64,000 bases of DNA from Novosphingobium aquimarinum (GTDB lineage: Bacteria > Pseudomonadota > Alphaproteobacteria > Sphingomonadales > Sphingomonadaceae): contig NZ_WRPO01000012.1 in NCBI RefSeq assembly GCF_009746585.1, positions 1 through 64,000 on the forward strand. The letters run 5' to 3'. The notes under the pieces are model-generated. The model was not told where the DNA came from, searched no databases, and saw only the letters and a list, made by a program, of their open reading frames with translations. A program made the translations under genes and the position numbers. Below are positions 61,997 to 64,000 of this stretch, one piece after another; the stretch's first letter is position 1, and each line of letters begins with the position of its first letter.

Positions 61997-63013
61997 ATGG
62001 GGGATTTGACTTTGGACATCGCCGCGCTGACCGCCCCGCTTTCCGACGAGAACCCGGCCGGCGAGGACCTGAGCTACAGCACTGAACGCGCGATCATCGA
62101 ACAAGCGTTCGAGGCGAATTCCGACGACGGCGAAGGGCCGGCCGTTCCCTGGCGTGACGTCAAACAGACGATCCTGGCGCAAGCCGCGGAAACGCGCGAC
62201 ATCTGGCTGCCCGTGTACCTCATGCGCGCCGGCACCAGGCTACCCGATCTCGACGTCATCGTCCAAGGCGCCCGGCTCCTCCACGGCTTGCTCGATACGA
62301 TGTGGGACAGCGTGCACCCTACGCTCGACGAATACGGTTTCCAGGGCCGCAAAGGCCCGTGCGACTCGCTGGTGGGCTTCAGGGAGTTCCTTCTGCCCTT
62401 CAAGCGTATGCCGCTGGTCGAGCACGAACGGCTGGGCTCGTTCAGTTCCGAACAGATCGAGGGGTTCCTCGAAGGCGACGAGGGCGACGGCAGCTCCGTT
62501 CAGTTCCGTGCCGCCGTCGAGCAGTTGGGCCCGGCCTATTTCGAAAGCATCGCCGAACGGCTCGACACGCTGCAAAGCACGATCGAACTGATCGACGCCA
62601 TTCTGGTCGATCATGCCGACAGCGCCACGACCGGAACGGTCTTCGACAATCTCTATTTGCAGATCGCCAATACCCGCAAAGCGCTGAGCCACTTCGCGGG
62701 GATCGAACAGGATATTTCCGCGCCAGGCGATGAGCCGCAATCGGAGTCCCGCGCGGGGCCCGCCGAAACCGGGGTTGCGGATACGAGGCAGGGCGTGGCC
62801 GGCAAGATCCACAATCGCGACGATGTCGTAAAAGCGCTCGACCTGCTGATCGAATACTATCGGAACAACGAACCCAGCAGCCCCATTCCCGAATCCCTCA
62901 AGCGCGTACGCGGCTGGGTCCACCTCGACTTCCTGAGTCTGATCGAGGACATCGCACCGCGCAGCCTCGAGGATGCTCGCTCGGTCCTGACCTCACAGCC
63001 GCCAGAGGACTAA
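61997..63013 (+). CDS. tssA: T6SS cap/assembly protein TssA (ImpA N-terminal domain)
   Basis: TssA of 338 residues. The ImpA_N domain opens with LTAPLSDENPAGEDLSY and continues WLPVYLMRAGTRLPDLDVIV, GLLDTMWDSVHPTLDEYGF. The C-terminal part (DDVVKALDLLIEYYRNNEPS, SPIPESLKRV, HLDFLSLIEDIAP) ends like short TssA proteins. TssA guides tail sheath polymerisation. ATG 61997 has only a weak ribosome site; TTG 62006/62012 with GGGGG upstream is possible. First of the tssA-tssB-tssC run. Confidence 0.93.
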   Translation: MGDLTLDIAALTAPLSDENPAGEDLSYSTERAIIEQAFEANSDDGEGPAVPWRDVKQTILAQAAETRDIWLPVYLMRAGTRLPDLDVIVQGARLLHGLLDTMWDSVHPTLDEYGFQGRKGPCDSLVGFREFLLPFKRMPLVEHERLGSFSSEQIEGFLEGDEGDGSSVQFRAAVEQLGPAYFESIAERLDTLQSTIELIDAILVDHADSATTGTVFDNLYLQIANTRKALSHFAGIEQDISAPGDEPQSESRAGPAETGVADTRQGVAGKIHNRDDVVKALDLLIEYYRNNEPSSPIPESLKRVRGWVHLDFLSLIEDIAPRSLEDARSVLTSQPPED

Positions 63014-63164
63014 TCGCAATAGCGGCGATGTGATTTATGCCACCAACTCCCGAAAAGGGACCCTTAATTGTTGTAAATCGAAAGCGCCCCCGTAGACTGT
63101 ACGTGGGCTTGGGGGATGGAATCGAGTCCAGACACAGTCAGTAACCAGCCGAGAGAGGTGTGTT

Positions 63165-63707
63165 ATGGCGAAGAGCGGACAGCGTTTCATTCGGGAAAAT
63201 CGCGCCCCACGGGTTCACATCGAATACGAAGTCGAAACCTACGGCGCCAAGCAAAAGGTCGAACTCCCTTTCGTGATGGGAGTCATGTCCGATCTTTCCG
63301 GCAAGAGCGAGGTCGAGAAAAAGGCTCTCTCGGATCGCGATTTTCTTGAAGTCGACATGGACAATTTTGATCAGCGGATGGAGCGCATTGCTCCTCGGGC
63401 AGCGTTCATGGTCGACAATGAATTGACCGGTGAGGGTAAACTCGGCGTTGATCTTACCTTCAAGAATATCAAGGACTTCGATCCCGGCGAAATCGTGAAG
63501 AGAGTGCCGGCGATGGCGAAGCTTCTCGAAACCCGCCAGGAACTGAACGAACTGCTGGCCTACGTCGATGGCAAGAGCGGCGCGCAGGACTTGCTCGACA
63601 AGATCCTCAAGGATCCGGAACTGCTGAAGTCCCTCACGTCCGCGCGAGCCGCGAGTGAGGCGAAGGACGAGTCTGCGGCGAGCGACGACGGAACCGACGA
63701 AGCCTGA
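63165..63707 (+). CDS. tssB: T6SS sheath small subunit TssB (VipA)
   Basis: TssB of 180 residues: RFIRENRAPRVHIEYEVETYG, then KVELPFVMGVMSDLSGKSE and LGVDLTFKNIKDFDPGEIVKR, all standard for the family. It forms the contractile sheath with TssC. GAGAGAGG ribosome site before the ATG. The 151-base leader (63014-63164) has an AAGGG-A-CCCTT inverted repeat near 63055 and a weak TTGTAA-16-TAGACT promoter-like pair near 63072-63099. The acidic Ser/Ala-rich tail may be disordered. Confidence 0.96.
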   Translation: MAKSGQRFIRENRAPRVHIEYEVETYGAKQKVELPFVMGVMSDLSGKSEVEKKALSDRDFLEVDMDNFDQRMERIAPRAAFMVDNELTGEGKLGVDLTFKNIKDFDPGEIVKRVPAMAKLLETRQELNELLAYVDGKSGAQDLLDKILKDPELLKSLTSARAASEAKDESAASDDGTDEA

Positions 63708-63761
63708 GCGACACGATCCCGGGCAACGACAATCGATCTTTGAGCAGGAGACACCAGTTTT

Positions 63762-64000
63762 ATGGCGGACCGGTCACCAGAGCAAAGCAGCCAAGCAGCC
63801 CCGACCAGCGAAGCGATCGAACTCGATGACTTCGCCGCGCTGATCCAAAAGGAATTCAAACCCGCCACCGACGAGCGGAAAACGCGCATCCAGCAGGCCG
63901 TGCTGACGATGGCACAGCAGGCGCTGGGCGATACGACCGTCATCGGGAACGACGTCTACTCGACGATCGACGCGATGCGCTCGGCGATCGACAAGAAGCT
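63762..64000 (+). CDS. tssC: T6SS sheath large subunit TssC (VipB), 3' cut by window end
   Basis: The frame opens with ATG at 63762, 55 bases after tssB, and stays open to the window end (79 codons). The product starts MADRSPEQSSQAAP and contains DDFAALIQKEFKPATDERKT and QALGDTTVIGNDVYSTIDAM, the N-terminal part of TssC/EvpB that precedes the sheath domain. The rest lies outside the window. Confidence 0.92.
   Translation, partial: MADRSPEQSSQAAPTSEAIELDDFAALIQKEFKPATDERKTRIQQAVLTMAQQALGDTTVIGNDVYSTIDAMRSAIDKK

Overview
The window looks like chromosome of a GC-rich alphaproteobacterium. The likely order is Sphingomonadales (Novosphingobium/Sphingobium/Erythrobacter type). That is inferred from gene content and order (cpaA-B-C-D-E-tadB-tadC Tad locus, GumC/Wza exopolysaccharide locus, P450/SDR/acyl-CoA dehydrogenase catabolic block, T6SS with an OmpA-tailed TssL) and not from any marker gene; no rRNA lies in the window.

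Region 1 (1-10.2 kb) is a catabolic block. It holds an MFS transporter cut by the window edge, a leftward operon acyl-CoA dehydrogenase > SDR > APH-fold kinase, a rightward set alpha/beta hydrolase > SDR > RidA, a TetR regulator divergent from a cytochrome P450 with a near-perfect operator over the P450 leader, and a PLP aminotransferase. The content suggests oxidation and CoA-dependent degradation of an alicyclic, terpenoid or fatty substrate. Region 2 (10.2-13.7 kb) starts with a tyrosine-integrase remnant, then an osmotic/envelope set: ion channel, MipA-type outer membrane protein, a decayed GbsR-type regulator stub, and a MscS channel.

Region 3 (13.8-29.9 kb) is an exopolysaccharide locus. 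Ten leftward genes, mostly overlapping by 1-4 bases, encode a FemAB-like protein, a GNAT, a flippase, a glycosyltransferase, Wza, a GumC/Wzc-like protein with a degenerate kinase-like tail, a Wzy-like polymerase, a second glycosyltransferase, a CelD-like acyltransferase and a cupin. A divergent trio (deacetylase, GT2, lectin/lyase-like protein) faces a convergent WcaJ-type initiating transferase that has a palindrome and a sigma-54-like box upstream. An IS5-type transposase remnant ends the block. Region 4 (30-32.8 kb) holds a DUF305 membrane protein, a FAD amine/amino-acid oxidase and a lysophospholipase-like hydrolase.

Region 5 (32.9-40.4 kb) is a Tad pilus operon with no cpaF ATPase gene and no flp pilin gene in place, followed by tRNA-Pro(TGG) and a CAT-anticodon tRNA. 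Region 6 (40.8-45.3 kb) is housekeeping: deacetylase-like protein, sensor kinase, Lrp regulator, AroQ, lipoprotein.

Region 7 (45.4-64 kb) is a type VI secretion locus with accessories: a 3TM holin, OmpA-domain protein, PAAR spike tip, CPBP protease and M23 peptidase, then tssK-tssL-tssM-tagF-PP2C rightward, tagH-unknown-vgrG leftward, and tssA-tssB-tssC rightward, with tssC cut by the window end. tssM is split by a -1 frameshift located exactly at a CCCTTTT heptamer followed 7 nt later by a 10-bp hairpin. This is either a real programmed frameshift giving two TssM forms or an indel. tssJ, tssE-G, hcp, clpV and a PpkA kinase are not in the window.
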